From Kitasatospora cheerisanensis KCTC 2395 (GTDB lineage Bacteria > Actinomycetota > Actinomycetes > Streptomycetales > Streptomycetaceae), in NCBI RefSeq assembly GCF_000696185.1, contig NZ_KK853997.1, forward strand, positions 6,482,809-6,546,808: a stretch of DNA of 64,000 nt, read 5' to 3'. The stretch's first letter is position 1, and each line of letters starts with the position of its first letter. The notes below the pieces were generated by a model. That model was given only the letters and a program-made list of their open reading frames with translations, was not told the DNA's origin and made no database searches. Of this stretch, positions 7,959 to 15,899 are shown one piece after another. Both the position numbers and the translations under genes were made by a program.

Positions 7959-8478
7959 AGCGCGCCGTGCGGGCGTCCGGTCCGGAGGTGTCGATCACCC
8001 AGTGGCGGGTGCGCAGCAGCCGCCCGGCGAACACTGTGTCGCGCTCGCCGAGCAGTTCGAAGCCGAGCGCGCGGCACAGCCCGTTCGACGGCCCGTTGGC
8101 CGCCCCCGGGAAGGCGTGCACCCGGCCCCAGCGCCCGTCCGCGCGGGCCGCTTCCAGCAATTCGCGGACGGCCCGCTTGGCCAGCCCGCGGCCCTGGAAC
8201 TCGGGCAGCACCATCCAGCCGATCTCGGAGATCCGCGCCCCGTCCTCCTCGTGCGGCCAGAGCGTCACCGTCCCCGCGACCAGCTCCGGCGCGGCGGCGT
8301 CCGGCACGATCATCCGGACCCACCAGTCGTCCGCCGCCGTCCGCTCCACGTCCAGCCGGACCTTCTCGGCCATCCCCCCGGCCGGCAGCGGACCGCCCAA
8401 CTCGGCCATCATCACCGGATCGCAGCGCATCCGGACGTACGCCTCGACGTCCCCCGCCGTGACATCGCGCAACAGCAC
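7957..8478 (-). CDS. GNAT-family N-acetyltransferase
   Basis: A 173-residue GNAT protein of the RimJ/RimL type. The acetyl-CoA motif A is seen in SEIGWMVLPEFQGRGLAKRAVRELL (PEFQGRGLA loop), followed by GANGPSNGLCRALGFELLGE (motif B). Substrate not predictable. GTG 8478 is supported by a GGAAGGGG ribosome site about 7 bases upstream. The divergent dienelactone-hydrolase-like gene begins 76 bases away, so both promoters share this short gap. Confidence 0.88.
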   Translation of the reverse strand: MLLRDVTAGDVEAYVRMRCDPVMMAELGGPLPAGGMAEKVRLDVERTAADDWWVRMIVPDAAAPELVAGTVTLWPHEEDGARISEIGWMVLPEFQGRGLAKRAVRELLEAARADGRWGRVHAFPGAANGPSNGLCRALGFELLGERDTVFAGRLLRTRHWVIDTSGPDARTAR

Positions 8479-8553
8479 GCCGTTCGCCCCTTCCGCTCTG
8501 CCCGCAGCTAAGACCGTACCGACCGGGCCCGACACTCCGTAGGGTCGGGCCGC

Positions 8554-9300
8554 ATGACGACGACGGTCACCACCCGCACGGTCCGCTACCCCGCCGACGG
8601 CCTCACCATGGTCGGCCACCTCGCGCTGCCGGCCGGCACCGGCCGCCGGCCCGCCGTCCTGATCGGCCCCGAAGGGCCCGGCCTGAGCGACGCCGTGCGC
8701 GAGCGGGCCGACGCCCTCGCCGAACTCGGTTACGTCGCGCTGGCCTTCGACATCAACGGCGGCCGCTGGATCGCCGACCCGCAGGAGATGCTGGCCCGCG
8801 CCCTCCCGCTGCTCGACGACCCGGAGCGGATGCGCGCCATCGGCCACGCCGCGCTCGACGTGCTGCTCGCCGAACCGCGCACCGACCCCGACCGCATCGC
8901 CGCCGTCGGCTACGGCACCGGCGGTGCGATCGGCCTCGAACTCGGCCGCGAGGGCTACCCGTTGCGGGCCATCGGCACCGTCAACGGGCTCGTCACCGGC
9001 CGCCCCGGCGAGGCCGCGAACATCGCCTGCCCGGTCTGGGCCGGCGTCGGCTCCGAGGACCCGATCATGCCCGCCGAGCGGCGCGACGCCTTCGCCGCCG
9101 AGATGCAGGCCGCCGGCGTCGACTGGCGCCTCACCGTCTACGGCGGCGCCCAGCACGCCTTCCACCACCCGACCGCCGACCACGAGGTCCTGCCCGGCGT
9201 CGCCCACCACCCCCGCCAGGCCGCCCGCGCCTGGCAGGACGTCCTGGCCCTGCTCGCCGAGTGCCTGCCCCTCGGCGAGCAGGCCGGGCGCGCATCCTGA
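8554..9300 (+). CDS. Dienelactone hydrolase-family protein lacking the usual nucleophile
   Basis: A 248-residue alpha/beta hydrolase. The fold is clear: PAVLIGPEGPGLSD (oxyanion strand), YVALAFDINGG, the elbow region AVGYGTGGAIGLELG, an Asp in SEDPIMP and a His in GGAQHAFHHP. In dienelactone hydrolases the elbow is G-Y-C-x-G-G with Cys (or Ser in relatives) as nucleophile; here the third position is Gly. So the Asp and His of the triad are present and the nucleophile is not. It may be a non-catalytic relative or use a different residue. The gene is single, divergent from the GNAT gene. Confidence 0.85.
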   Translation: MTTTVTTRTVRYPADGLTMVGHLALPAGTGRRPAVLIGPEGPGLSDAVRERADALAELGYVALAFDINGGRWIADPQEMLARALPLLDDPERMRAIGHAALDVLLAEPRTDPDRIAAVGYGTGGAIGLELGREGYPLRAIGTVNGLVTGRPGEAANIACPVWAGVGSEDPIMPAERRDAFAAEMQAAGVDWRLTVYGGAQHAFHHPTADHEVLPGVAHHPRQAARAWQDVLALLAECLPLGEQAGRAS

Positions 9301-9403
9301 GCGCCCGAGGTACCGCCGCCGGAGCGCCCCGGACACAGCGGGCCGAACTGCGGGACGCAGCGGCCGGCAGCACGATGCCGGGCCGCCCATCCCCCGTGCG
9401 GGG

Positions 9404-10081
9404 CTACGGACGGGGCTCGCCGGCGGTGTCCCGCTTCCGCCGGTAGTGGGTGCGGCCCTTCGCGGAGTTGCCGCAGGTGGCCATGGAGCACCAGCGGCGG
9501 CCCCCGCCCCTCGACTTGTCGATGAAGAGCCATCCACACCGCATGCCGGGGCAGAAACGGACCCGCTGCCACGGCGCCGACCGGAGCAGGTCGAACGCCC
9601 GCAGCGCCAAGTCGTGGGCGAGGAAGTCGAGTTCAGAGGTCTCGACGCCGGCCTCCCAGCGCGGCGTGCCGCCCCGGACGGTGAGGCGCGCGGCGGCGAC
9701 CGCCCGCTTCCCGTGCGCCTCGACCCGCTCGACCGCCGCCGCCGGAGCCGGCCCGCCCGCGCCGAGCAGCGCCTCGTCGGGCAGCGCCGCACCGAGCAGC
9801 GCCGTGACGAGCTCGTGCACCGCCTCGCGCAGCTCGCGGACGCGGTCCAGCGCCCGTGCGGCCCCGGCCGGGTCGGCCTCGGCCATCTGCCGCAGGTCCG
9901 CGAGGGCGGCCGGGTCGAACTCGCCGGTGAGGGCCGCCCATTCGAGCAGGCGCGGATAGCCGTCGAGCCGGTCGACCGGCTCCGCGTCGCGGGCCGTGAC
10001 GGTGTTCACCAGGTCGAGGACGAGGTGCCCGGCGAGCAGGTCGCGGCCTTCGAAGGTGTGGGCCCGGACGGTTCCCGCCAC
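9404..10081 (-). CDS. CGNR zinc-finger (ABATE-domain) regulator
   Basis: A 225-residue protein with an N-terminal ABATE-type domain (LAGHLVLDLVNTVTARDAEPVDRL at the start) and a C-terminal zinc finger: CPGMRCGWLFID followed by WCSMATCGNSAKGRTHYRR. The finger carries four Cys and the CGN signature, with Ser in place of the usual Arg. CGNR proteins are widespread actinobacterial predicted DNA-binding regulators that may bind a ligand with the N-terminal domain. GTG 10081 has GAAAGG about 8 bases upstream. It is divergent from the arginase-family gene; the 92-base gap contains an inverted repeat that it may bind. Confidence 0.88.
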   Translation of the reverse strand: MAGTVRAHTFEGRDLLAGHLVLDLVNTVTARDAEPVDRLDGYPRLLEWAALTGEFDPAALADLRQMAEADPAGAARALDRVRELREAVHELVTALLGAALPDEALLGAGGPAPAAAVERVEAHGKRAVAAARLTVRGGTPRWEAGVETSELDFLAHDLALRAFDLLRSAPWQRVRFCPGMRCGWLFIDKSRGGGRRWCSMATCGNSAKGRTHYRRKRDTAGEPRP

Positions 10082-10114
10082 GTCTGACCGCCTTTCAGGT
10101 CTTGCCCGATCATG

Positions 10115-10146
10115 TCCAACCAGTGTACGGATGTTATCCGGTTGGA
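10115..10146. promoter_or_regulatory. Inverted repeat in the CGNR/arginase divergent promoter region
   Basis: TCCAACC (10115-10121) and GGTTGGA (10140-10146) form 7-base arms separated by 18 bases, centred between the two divergent starts. A candidate operator shared by both genes, with the CGNR protein as the natural candidate ligand. Based on symmetry only. Confidence 0.4.
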
Positions 10147-10173
10147 ATCCCCTGCTACCGGAAGGAGACAGCC

Positions 10174-11085
10174 GTGGCTGCCGCCGTCGAGCTCCTCGCC
10201 GCCCCGTGGAACCTCGGCCTGCGCCCGCCCGCACCCGGCCGCGAACCCGGAACCTGGCGGGCCCCGCAGGCCCTGCTGTCGGCGGGGGCGGCTCGGCTGC
10301 TGCGGCCGGCCCGGGTGGTGCAACTCGACCGTCCGACCTACGAATTCGACCCGCAGCCGGCGACCCGCATCCGCAACGGCGTGACCATCCGCGAGCACAC
10401 GCTGCGGCTCGCCGGGGCCGTCCGCGAGACGCTCGCCGCCGGCCGCTTCCCGGTCGTGCTGGGCGGCGACTGCAGCATCCTGCTCGGCTGCCTGCTGGGC
10501 GCCCGGCAGTCCGGACGCTGCGGCCTGGTCCACCTCGACGGCCACAACGACTTCCGCCACCCCGGCAACCACGGCACCGGCACGGCCCTGGGCTCGGCCG
10601 CCGGCATGGACCTCGCGCTGGCCACCGGCCGGGGCGAACTGCTGCTCACCCACTGGCCGTTGGTGGGCCGGCCGCTGGTCGCGGACGAAGACGTGATTCA
10701 GATCGGCGACCGGGAGGACGCGGCGGAACTCCCGTTCGCCCGCTTCACCGCCCGGGAGATCCGGTCGACGGGCGTCGCCGACCTGGCCGAGCGGGTGCTC
10801 GACCGCCTCAAGCACCGTGGCCTGGAGCGCAGTTGGCTGCACCTCGACCTCGACGTGCTCGACGAACGCGTCCTGCCGGCGGTCGACTCACCCGGCCGCC
10901 CCGGTCTGGACTACGCCCAACTCGCCGAGCTGGTCGCCGCCTTGGTCCGCACCGGCCGCGTCGCCGGACTCGACGTCGCCGTCTACGACCCGGAACTCGA
11001 CCCGGACGGCGTCCACGCCGCCGCCATCGCCGCCTGCCTGGCCACCGCCCTGTCCCCGCTCACCGCCACGGAGACGCACGCATGA
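10174..11085 (+). CDS. Arginase/agmatinase-family ureohydrolase (His-to-Cys at first metal ligand)
   Basis: A 303-residue ureohydrolase. Family metal sites: VVLGGDCSILLG (usually GGDHS; the His is Cys here), VHLDGHNDFRHP (equivalent to DAHxD), and LHLDLDVLDERVLPAVDSPG (DxDxxDP-like, with Glu for Pro). C-terminal AGLDVAVYDPELDPDG is also typical. The family hydrolyses arginine, agmatine or related guanidines to urea using two Mn ions. The Cys substitution may mark a different substrate. GTG 10174 is preceded by GGAAGGAGA. The next gene overlaps by ATGA, so they form an operon, divergent from the CGNR regulator. Confidence 0.88.
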   Translation: MAAAVELLAAPWNLGLRPPAPGREPGTWRAPQALLSAGAARLLRPARVVQLDRPTYEFDPQPATRIRNGVTIREHTLRLAGAVRETLAAGRFPVVLGGDCSILLGCLLGARQSGRCGLVHLDGHNDFRHPGNHGTGTALGSAAGMDLALATGRGELLLTHWPLVGRPLVADEDVIQIGDREDAAELPFARFTAREIRSTGVADLAERVLDRLKHRGLERSWLHLDLDVLDERVLPAVDSPGRPGLDYAQLAELVAALVRTGRVAGLDVAVYDPELDPDGVHAAAIAACLATALSPLTATETHA

Positions 11086-11591
11086 AGACCCTGCTCGCCA
11101 CCGGCCCCGGCCCCGACCACCCGGCCGAGATGGAGCAGTTCGGACGGCTCGCCGGACACTGGGCGACCGTGATCACCCACCACCCCGCCGACGGCTCACC
11201 GACCCACCGGGTCAGCGGCGAATGGGAGTTCGGCTACGCGCTGGAAGGCCGCGCGGTCCTGGACGTCTGGCGCTGGCCCGGGCCGCAGGACCTCGCCGAC
11301 ACCGGCCGCACCGCGGACCAGGAGTGCGGTCTGTGCGTGCGGATCTGGGACGCGCGGCTCCAGCTCTGGCGGTTCACCTTCCACGGCACCGCCCGCGGCG
11401 ACCAACTGCACATGTACGCACGGCAGATCGACGACGAGATCGTGATGGAGCGCGCCACCGCCGCCGCCCTGGTCCGCTGGACCTTCGCCGACACCACCGC
11501 CGACAGCTTCCAGTGGCGCAACGAACGCTCGACCGACGGCGGGGCGAGCTGGCGGCTCGACCAGGAGGTGAGCGCCCGCCGCCTGCGCTGA
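11082..11591 (+). CDS. Conserved hypothetical protein (DUF1579-like), coupled to the arginase gene
   Basis: A 169-residue soluble protein starting at an ATG that overlaps the arginase stop (ATGA). Pattern: EQFGRLAGHWATVITHHPADGSP, WEFGYALEGRAVLDVW, then alternating strands ending in STDGGASWRLDQEV. This fits small lipocalin-like beta-barrel proteins (DUF1579 and relatives) that are common in actinobacteria. Function unknown; the translational coupling suggests it works with the ureohydrolase. No signal peptide. Confidence 0.75.
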   Translation: MKTLLATGPGPDHPAEMEQFGRLAGHWATVITHHPADGSPTHRVSGEWEFGYALEGRAVLDVWRWPGPQDLADTGRTADQECGLCVRIWDARLQLWRFTFHGTARGDQLHMYARQIDDEIVMERATAAALVRWTFADTTADSFQWRNERSTDGGASWRLDQEVSARRLR

Positions 11592-11607
11592 GCCCGGGCG
11601 GGCCCGG

Positions 11608-12630
11608 TCAGGGGCGGACGGCGCCCATGTACGGCATCACGTCGATGCCGACGATCTCGACGTTCTTGCCGGTGCGCGGGGCGTGCAGAAGCTTGCCGTT
11701 GCCGATGTAGATGCCGACGTGGTGCAGGTCGTTGTAGTAGAAGAGTAGGTCGCCGGGCTGGATGTCGGCCTTGGCGATGCGCTTGCCGGCGTTCCACTGG
11801 TCCTGGGAGACCCGGGGGAGGCTGACGCCGCCGGCCCGGAAGGCCATCTGGGTGAGGCCGGAGCAGTCGAAGGAGTTCGGTCCGGCGGCGCCCCACTGGT
11901 AGGGCTTGCCGATCTGGGCGTAGGCGAAGTCCAGGATGGCCTTGACCTGGCCGGTGGCGGGCCCGGTGTAGGTCTGGCCGCGCGCCGAACTGCGGGACGC
12001 CGCCTGGTTGTTGTCGCCGAGGACGCGGGCCCGGTCGGCGGCCTTCAGGCCGGCCAGGATCCGCGACGCCTCGCCGAGCTTGGCCTGCACCTCGGCCTTC
12101 TTGGCGGTCAGCGTGCTCCGGGCCTGCTCCAACTCGGCCAGTTTGGCGGCGGTTTCGGCGCGCTCCTGGTCGATCGACTGCTGGAGCCGCAGCGCGCTGC
12201 GCAGCGCGTCGGCCTGCTGCCCGCCGGCCAGGTCCTGCAGGCCGGCCCGCCGCAGGTACTCGTCGGGGGAGGCACTGAGCATCAGTTGCACGCCGGGGTC
12301 GAGGCCGCCGCTGCGGTACTGCTCGGCGGCCAGCGCGCCCAGCGTCTCCTGGAACTGCAGGACCTTCTCCTGCTGCCCGGCCAGCCGGTCCTGCAACTTC
12401 CCGGCCTGGTCCTGGAGTTGCTTGGCCCGCTCGTCGACCTTGTTGTACTCCTCGGTGGCCGCCTCGGCCTCCTCGTACAGGCCGTCGACCTTCGCCTTCA
12501 CCTGGTCGAGGCTCGGGGCGGGCTCGGCCCATCCGGTGCCGGCGGGCAGCAGGACGGCGGCGCCGGCGGCCGCGCCGAGGACGGCCGTCCTGGCGCGTCC
12601 GGCGGGCCGGGCGCGGCGGTGCGTTCCCAT
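11608..12630 (-). CDS. Secreted NlpC/P60 peptidoglycan endopeptidase
   Basis: A 340-residue exported cell-wall hydrolase. Residues 1-38 are a signal peptide with an Arg-rich start and AWA-like cleavage site (GTGWAEPAPS). Residues about 40-195 form long coiled coils (many Glu, Gln and Leu heptads), as in RipA/CwlO-type enzymes. The NlpC/P60 domain occupies about 225-340: FDCSGLTQMAF holds the catalytic Cys, LHHVGIYIGNGKLLHAP the His. It would cut the peptide stem of peptidoglycan. ATG 12630 has GGAGAGACC upstream. Divergent from a BlaI-type repressor; a dyad symmetry lies over its probable promoter. Confidence 0.93.
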   Translation of the reverse strand: MGTHRRARPAGRARTAVLGAAAGAAVLLPAGTGWAEPAPSLDQVKAKVDGLYEEAEAATEEYNKVDERAKQLQDQAGKLQDRLAGQQEKVLQFQETLGALAAEQYRSGGLDPGVQLMLSASPDEYLRRAGLQDLAGGQQADALRSALRLQQSIDQERAETAAKLAELEQARSTLTAKKAEVQAKLGEASRILAGLKAADRARVLGDNNQAASRSSARGQTYTGPATGQVKAILDFAYAQIGKPYQWGAAGPNSFDCSGLTQMAFRAGGVSLPRVSQDQWNAGKRIAKADIQPGDLLFYYNDLHHVGIYIGNGKLLHAPRTGKNVEIVGIDVMPYMGAVRP

Positions 12631-12676
12631 CGCTGCGGTCTCTCCTCGGGTCGGGGCACCCGCCGTCCGGGCGTTC

Positions 12677-12697
12677 ACTACGAGACAACTTAGTAGT
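12677..12697. promoter_or_regulatory. Putative BlaI-type operator over the NlpC/P60 promoter
   Basis: ACTAC (12677-12681) and GTAGT (12693-12697) make an inverted repeat with an 11-base spacer, the usual geometry of BlaI/MecI operators (TACA/TGTA-type half sites). On the minus strand a TTGCCG with TAAGTT 18 bases on overlaps the site, a plausible promoter for the hydrolase gene. A second ACTAC half site occurs near 12731, close to a TACGAT hexamer in front of the blaI-like gene. Inference from symmetry and context. Confidence 0.5.
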
Positions 12698-12779
12698 TCA
12701 GTAGAACGACCGGCAAGCCACCCCCGGCCCACTACGATGAGCCCGACCACCGGACGACGGCACCAAGGGCGGAACGGCA

Positions 12780-13184
12780 GTGCGCAGACTCGGCGACCTG
12801 GAGGCGGAGATCATGGACCGCCTGTGGACCTGGGGCCGCCCCGCCACCGTCCGGGAGATCGTCGACGACCTCAACCGGTCCCGGCCGCTGGCCTACACCA
12901 CCGTCATGACGGTCGCCGACATCCTGTACCGCAAGGGCATGCTGCGCCGCGAGAAGTCCGGCCGGGCCTGGAACTACCGGCCCGCCTGCACCCGCGAGGC
13001 GTACAGCGCCGCCCTGATGCGAGACGTCCTCGGCGAGAGCCCCAATCCCACCGGCGCCCTCGCCCACCTGGTCGGACAGCTCACCCCCGAGGAGCTCGAC
13101 GCGCTGCGCGCCGCCATCGAGTCCGTCGGCCGCGACCAGCCCGGCGGCCGGCCCGGCGACGGCGGCCCGGGAGCCGCCCGGTGA
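12780..13184 (+). CDS. BlaI/MecI-family transcriptional repressor
   Basis: A 134-residue winged-helix protein: LGDLEAEIMDRLWTWGRPATVREIVDDLN, then AYTTVMTVADILYRKGMLRREKSGRAWNYRP, the canonical BlaI/MecI DNA-binding domain. Family members are dimers that repress cell-envelope or beta-lactamase genes until cleaved by a partner membrane peptidase. The next gene is exactly such an M56 peptidase and overlaps by GTGA, supporting a sensor-repressor pair. The start is GTG 12780. Confidence 0.93.
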   Translation: MRRLGDLEAEIMDRLWTWGRPATVREIVDDLNRSRPLAYTTVMTVADILYRKGMLRREKSGRAWNYRPACTREAYSAALMRDVLGESPNPTGALAHLVGQLTPEELDALRAAIESVGRDQPGGRPGDGGPGAAR

Positions 13185-14092
13185 CCGCCGCCCTCGCGCT
13201 GCTCGGCTACGCCCTGCTGGTCGGCGTGCTCGCCCCGCTGCCACTGGCCCGGGCCCGCTGGACGCACCGCGCGCCCCGGCTGGCCGTCGCGCTCTGGCAG
13301 GGGCTGACGCTCTCCTTCGTCACCGCGCTGGTGCTCGCCGCCCACCACCTGGCCGTCCCCGGCGTCCACCTGCACCTCGGACTGGCCGGCCTGATGCACC
13401 TGTGCGGCGTCGACCACCCCGGCGGCCTGCTCGCCACCGGCCCCGGCCAGGCCTGGCGGCTGCTGCTGCCCGCCGCGGCGGCGGCCTGGCCACTCGGCCG
13501 GTACGCCGCCGTGCTGGTCCGCACCGCCCGGCACCGCCGCCGCCACCGCACCCTGCTCGACCTGGTCGCCGCCCGCGACCCGCGCCTCGGCGCGCACGTC
13601 CTCGACCACGACACCCCCGCCGCGTACTGCCTGCCCGGCCGCCGCGCCCGGATCGTGCTCACCCGCGGCGCCCTCGATCTGCTGACGCCCCAGCAGCTCG
13701 CCGCCGTCCTCGCCCACGAGCGCGCCCACGTGGCCGGCCGCCACCACCTGGCCCGCACCGCCGCCGACGCGCTCGCCGCCGCCTTCCCGTTCCTCCCGCT
13801 GGCCCGGCTCGCCGCCCGGGAGACCCCGCTGCTGCTGGAGATGGCCGCCGACGACCGCGCCGTCCGCCGCCACCCGCGCACCGTGCTCGCCGCCGCCATG
13901 TACCGGGTGGCCGGCGGCCCCGTCCCGCAGTCCGCGTTCGCCGCCGGCGGCACCGCCGCCCTGCTGCGGGTGCGCCGCCTGCTGGCTCCCGCCGCCGCCC
14001 CGCACCCCGCGCTGCGCGCCGCCGCCGCACTCACCGCCGCCGCCGCGCCCGTGCTCCCGCTGCTGTTCACCTGCGGCCCCGTGGTGCCCTGA
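13181..14092 (+). CDS. M56/BlaR1-type membrane zinc metallopeptidase
   Basis: A 303-residue integral membrane peptidase. Membrane segments are seen at about residues 2-22, 35-58, 85-105 and 280-300. The zinc motif is HERAH in VLAHERAHVAGRHHLARTAADAL, with the downstream acidic ligand in LLLEMAADDRAV. There is no C-terminal penicillin-binding sensor domain as in BlaR1/MecR1, as is common in actinobacterial pairs. It would cleave the BlaI-type repressor encoded just upstream when an envelope signal arrives. The GTG start overlaps the upstream TGA. A repeat array and a hairpin follow. Confidence 0.9.
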   Translation: MTAALALLGYALLVGVLAPLPLARARWTHRAPRLAVALWQGLTLSFVTALVLAAHHLAVPGVHLHLGLAGLMHLCGVDHPGGLLATGPGQAWRLLLPAAAAAWPLGRYAAVLVRTARHRRRHRTLLDLVAARDPRLGAHVLDHDTPAAYCLPGRRARIVLTRGALDLLTPQQLAAVLAHERAHVAGRHHLARTAADALAAAFPFLPLARLAARETPLLLEMAADDRAVRRHPRTVLAAAMYRVAGGPVPQSAFAAGGTAALLRVRRLLAPAAAPHPALRAAAALTAAAAPVLPLLFTCGPVVP

Positions 14093-14098
14093 CCCGCC

Positions 14099-14164
14099 GG
14101 ACCGCCCGCGCCACGCCGGACGGCCCGCGCCACGCCGGACCGCCGGCGACACACCGGACCGCCC
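14099..14164. repeat. Three and a half tandem copies of a 19-base unit
   Basis: Units start at 14099, 14118 and 14137, each beginning GGACCGCC or GGACGGCC and reading as GGAC(C/G)GCC(C/G)GCG(C)CAC-type; a partial fourth copy runs 14156-14164. The first two copies differ at a single position. It lies directly after the M56 gene, in the convergent gap before the VOC gene. Confidence 0.75.
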
Positions 14165-14188
14165 GCCCGGGCGGACCCGGACGGGCGG
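14159..14188. terminator. Hairpin between convergent genes
   Basis: CCGCCCG (14159-14165) can pair with CGGGCGG (14182-14188). It lies between the end of the M56 gene and the end of the VOC gene and can serve both directions. Confidence 0.5.
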
Positions 14189-14214
14189 CTTCTCGACTTC
14201 GGGAGGAGGGGCTC

Positions 14215-14994
14215 CTACATCGGCACCGGCTTGATCATCGCGAACGGCGCGCCCTGCGGGTCGGCGACCACCGTCATCCGGCCCGCCATCATGTCGAACG
14301 GCGGGGCCAGCACGGTGCCGCCGGAGCGCACCAGCGCGTCCACGGTGGAGTCGACGTCGTCCACCGCGAAGTAGGTCAGCCAGTGGGCCGGGGTGCCCGG
14401 CGGGTCGTTGGCGAGGAGTGTGGCGCCGCCGACATCGCGGCCGCCGACCCGCAGCGCCCAGTAGTTGTCCGCGCCCTCCATTGGCTCGATCTCGATACCG
14501 AACGCCTCGCCGTAGAAGGCGGTGGCGGCCGGGATGTCGCTGGTGTGCAGCTCGTTCCAGACCACCGCGCCGGCCTCGTTGACCACCTGCGCGCCGAAGA
14601 ACTCGCCGGGCTGCCAGACGCCGAACACCGCGCCCTGCGGGTCGGCGGCGATCAGCATCCGGCCCAGCTTGCCGACGTCCATCACCGGGGCCAGCAGGGT
14701 GCCGCCGGCCGAGACGATCGCGTCCTGGGTGGCCTGCGCGTCGGTGGTGGCCAGGTAGCCGGTCCACACGGTGGGCGGCTCCGGCATGCCCTCGGGCGCC
14801 ATCGCGGGGCCGATGCCGGCGACTGCCCGGCCGTCCAGCTGGCAGACCGCGTACCCGCCGAACTCGGCGGGGCCGGGCTGCCCCTGCCAGCCGAACAGGT
14901 CGCGGTAGAAGTCCAGCGCCGCCTGCTGGTCCTTCGCCATCAGATCGACCCAGCACGGAGTGCCGGTCTTGTACGGTTCGGTGACTACGGGCAT
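14215..14994 (-). CDS. VOC-superfamily (glyoxalase-like) protein with two domains
   Basis: A 259-residue protein made of two vicinal-oxygen-chelate repeats: residues about 10-125 (GTPCWVDLMAKDQQAALDFYRDLFGW ... GRMLIAADPQGAVFGVWQPG) and about 135-257 (VVWNELHTSDIPAATAFYGEAFG ... GRMTVVADPQGAPFAMIKP). The two halves align with each other, so a tandem duplication is clear. Members bind a metal and act as lyases, dioxygenases or resistance proteins; the closest annotated type in these genomes is simply 'VOC family protein'. ATG 14994 is preceded by GAAAGAGCGAGAG. Confidence 0.9.
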   Translation of the reverse strand: MPVVTEPYKTGTPCWVDLMAKDQQAALDFYRDLFGWQGQPGPAEFGGYAVCQLDGRAVAGIGPAMAPEGMPEPPTVWTGYLATTDAQATQDAIVSAGGTLLAPVMDVGKLGRMLIAADPQGAVFGVWQPGEFFGAQVVNEAGAVVWNELHTSDIPAATAFYGEAFGIEIEPMEGADNYWALRVGGRDVGGATLLANDPPGTPAHWLTYFAVDDVDSTVDALVRSGGTVLAPPFDMMAGRMTVVADPQGAPFAMIKPVPM

Positions 14995-15230
14995 CTCTCG
15001 CTCTTTCCGGTGAGGCGTTCCGGGGCTCCCCCCCAGGAAGTCACCCTCACCGCGCCGCCCCGATCCGCCACCGGACGTCGTCCCGTCGGGGTCGGGCCCG
15101 CCGCGCCGCGGCGAACGGCGGGGGCCGCCGGGCCCGGCTGTCCAGGGAGTGGAATTCGCGGAGCGGGCCCCGCTGCCGCCGGTACGGTGTGCGCCCACTG
15201 ACGGACCGTCACCCCACCGGAGGCCGCACC

Positions 15231-15812
15231 ATGACGCTCACCACGACCGACTCCCACGCCGCCGTGCTCGCCGCGATCACCGAGGGCTGCGCGGCGCTCG
15301 GGTTCGAGATGTCCTGCGACCTGGGAACCGGGCAGCTGCTGCGCACCCTCGCCGCGGCCCGGCCCGGCGGGCGGATACTGGAGCTCGGGACGGGCGCGGG
15401 CGCGTCGACCAGCTGGCTGCTGAGCGGCATGGACGCGGGCGCCACCCTGCTGAGCGTCGAGCAGGACCCGGCGGTGGCCGCGATCGCGGCCGAACACCTG
15501 GGGGCCGACCCGCGGGTGGAGCTGGTGGTGGGCGAGGGCGCCGAGCTGATCGACGCGCTGGCCGGCCGCACGTTCGACCTGGTCTTCGCCGACACCTGGC
15601 CCGGCAAGTTCCACCACCTCGACCAGGCGCTGGGCCTGCTCGCCCCCGGCGGCCATTACCTGGTCGACGACCTGCTGCCGCAGCCGACCTGGCCCGCCGG
15701 CCACGCCGCCGCGGTCACCGCGCTGGTCGACCGCCTGACCACCGACCCCCACCTGCACGCCGTCCACCTGAACTGCTCGACCGGCCTGCTGCTGGCCACC
15801 CGCCGCCCGTAG
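15231..15812 (+). CDS. Class I SAM-dependent methyltransferase (O-methyltransferase type)
   Basis: A 193-residue methyltransferase. Motif I is RILELGTGAGASTSWLLSG; the acidic residue of motif II is in LLSVEQDPA; FDLVFADTWPGKFHHLD gives the motif IV region and APGGHYLVDDLLPQPTW follows. The layout fits small actinobacterial O-methyltransferase-like proteins. Substrate unknown. ATG 15231 has CGGAGG about 8 bases upstream. Single gene. Confidence 0.88.
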   Translation: MTLTTTDSHAAVLAAITEGCAALGFEMSCDLGTGQLLRTLAAARPGGRILELGTGAGASTSWLLSGMDAGATLLSVEQDPAVAAIAAEHLGADPRVELVVGEGAELIDALAGRTFDLVFADTWPGKFHHLDQALGLLAPGGHYLVDDLLPQPTWPAGHAAAVTALVDRLTTDPHLHAVHLNCSTGLLLATRRP

Positions 15813-15857
15813 CCCGCCGCCCGTGGCCCGTAGCCCGTCCGGGCGAGCGCGGGCGTG

Positions 15858-15886
15858 GGCACCGGTGCGCCGGTCGCACCGGTGCC
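15858..15886. promoter_or_regulatory. Perfect inverted repeat just upstream of the DUF421 gene
   Basis: GGCACCGGTGCG (15858-15869) and CGCACCGGTGCC (15875-15886): 12-base arms, 5-base loop. It ends 13 bases before the ATG at 15900, followed at once by TACGGT, which could be a -10 element. It may terminate the methyltransferase transcript or act as an operator/attenuator for the DUF421 gene. Confidence 0.5.
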
Positions 15887-15899
15887 TACGGTGGCGGGC

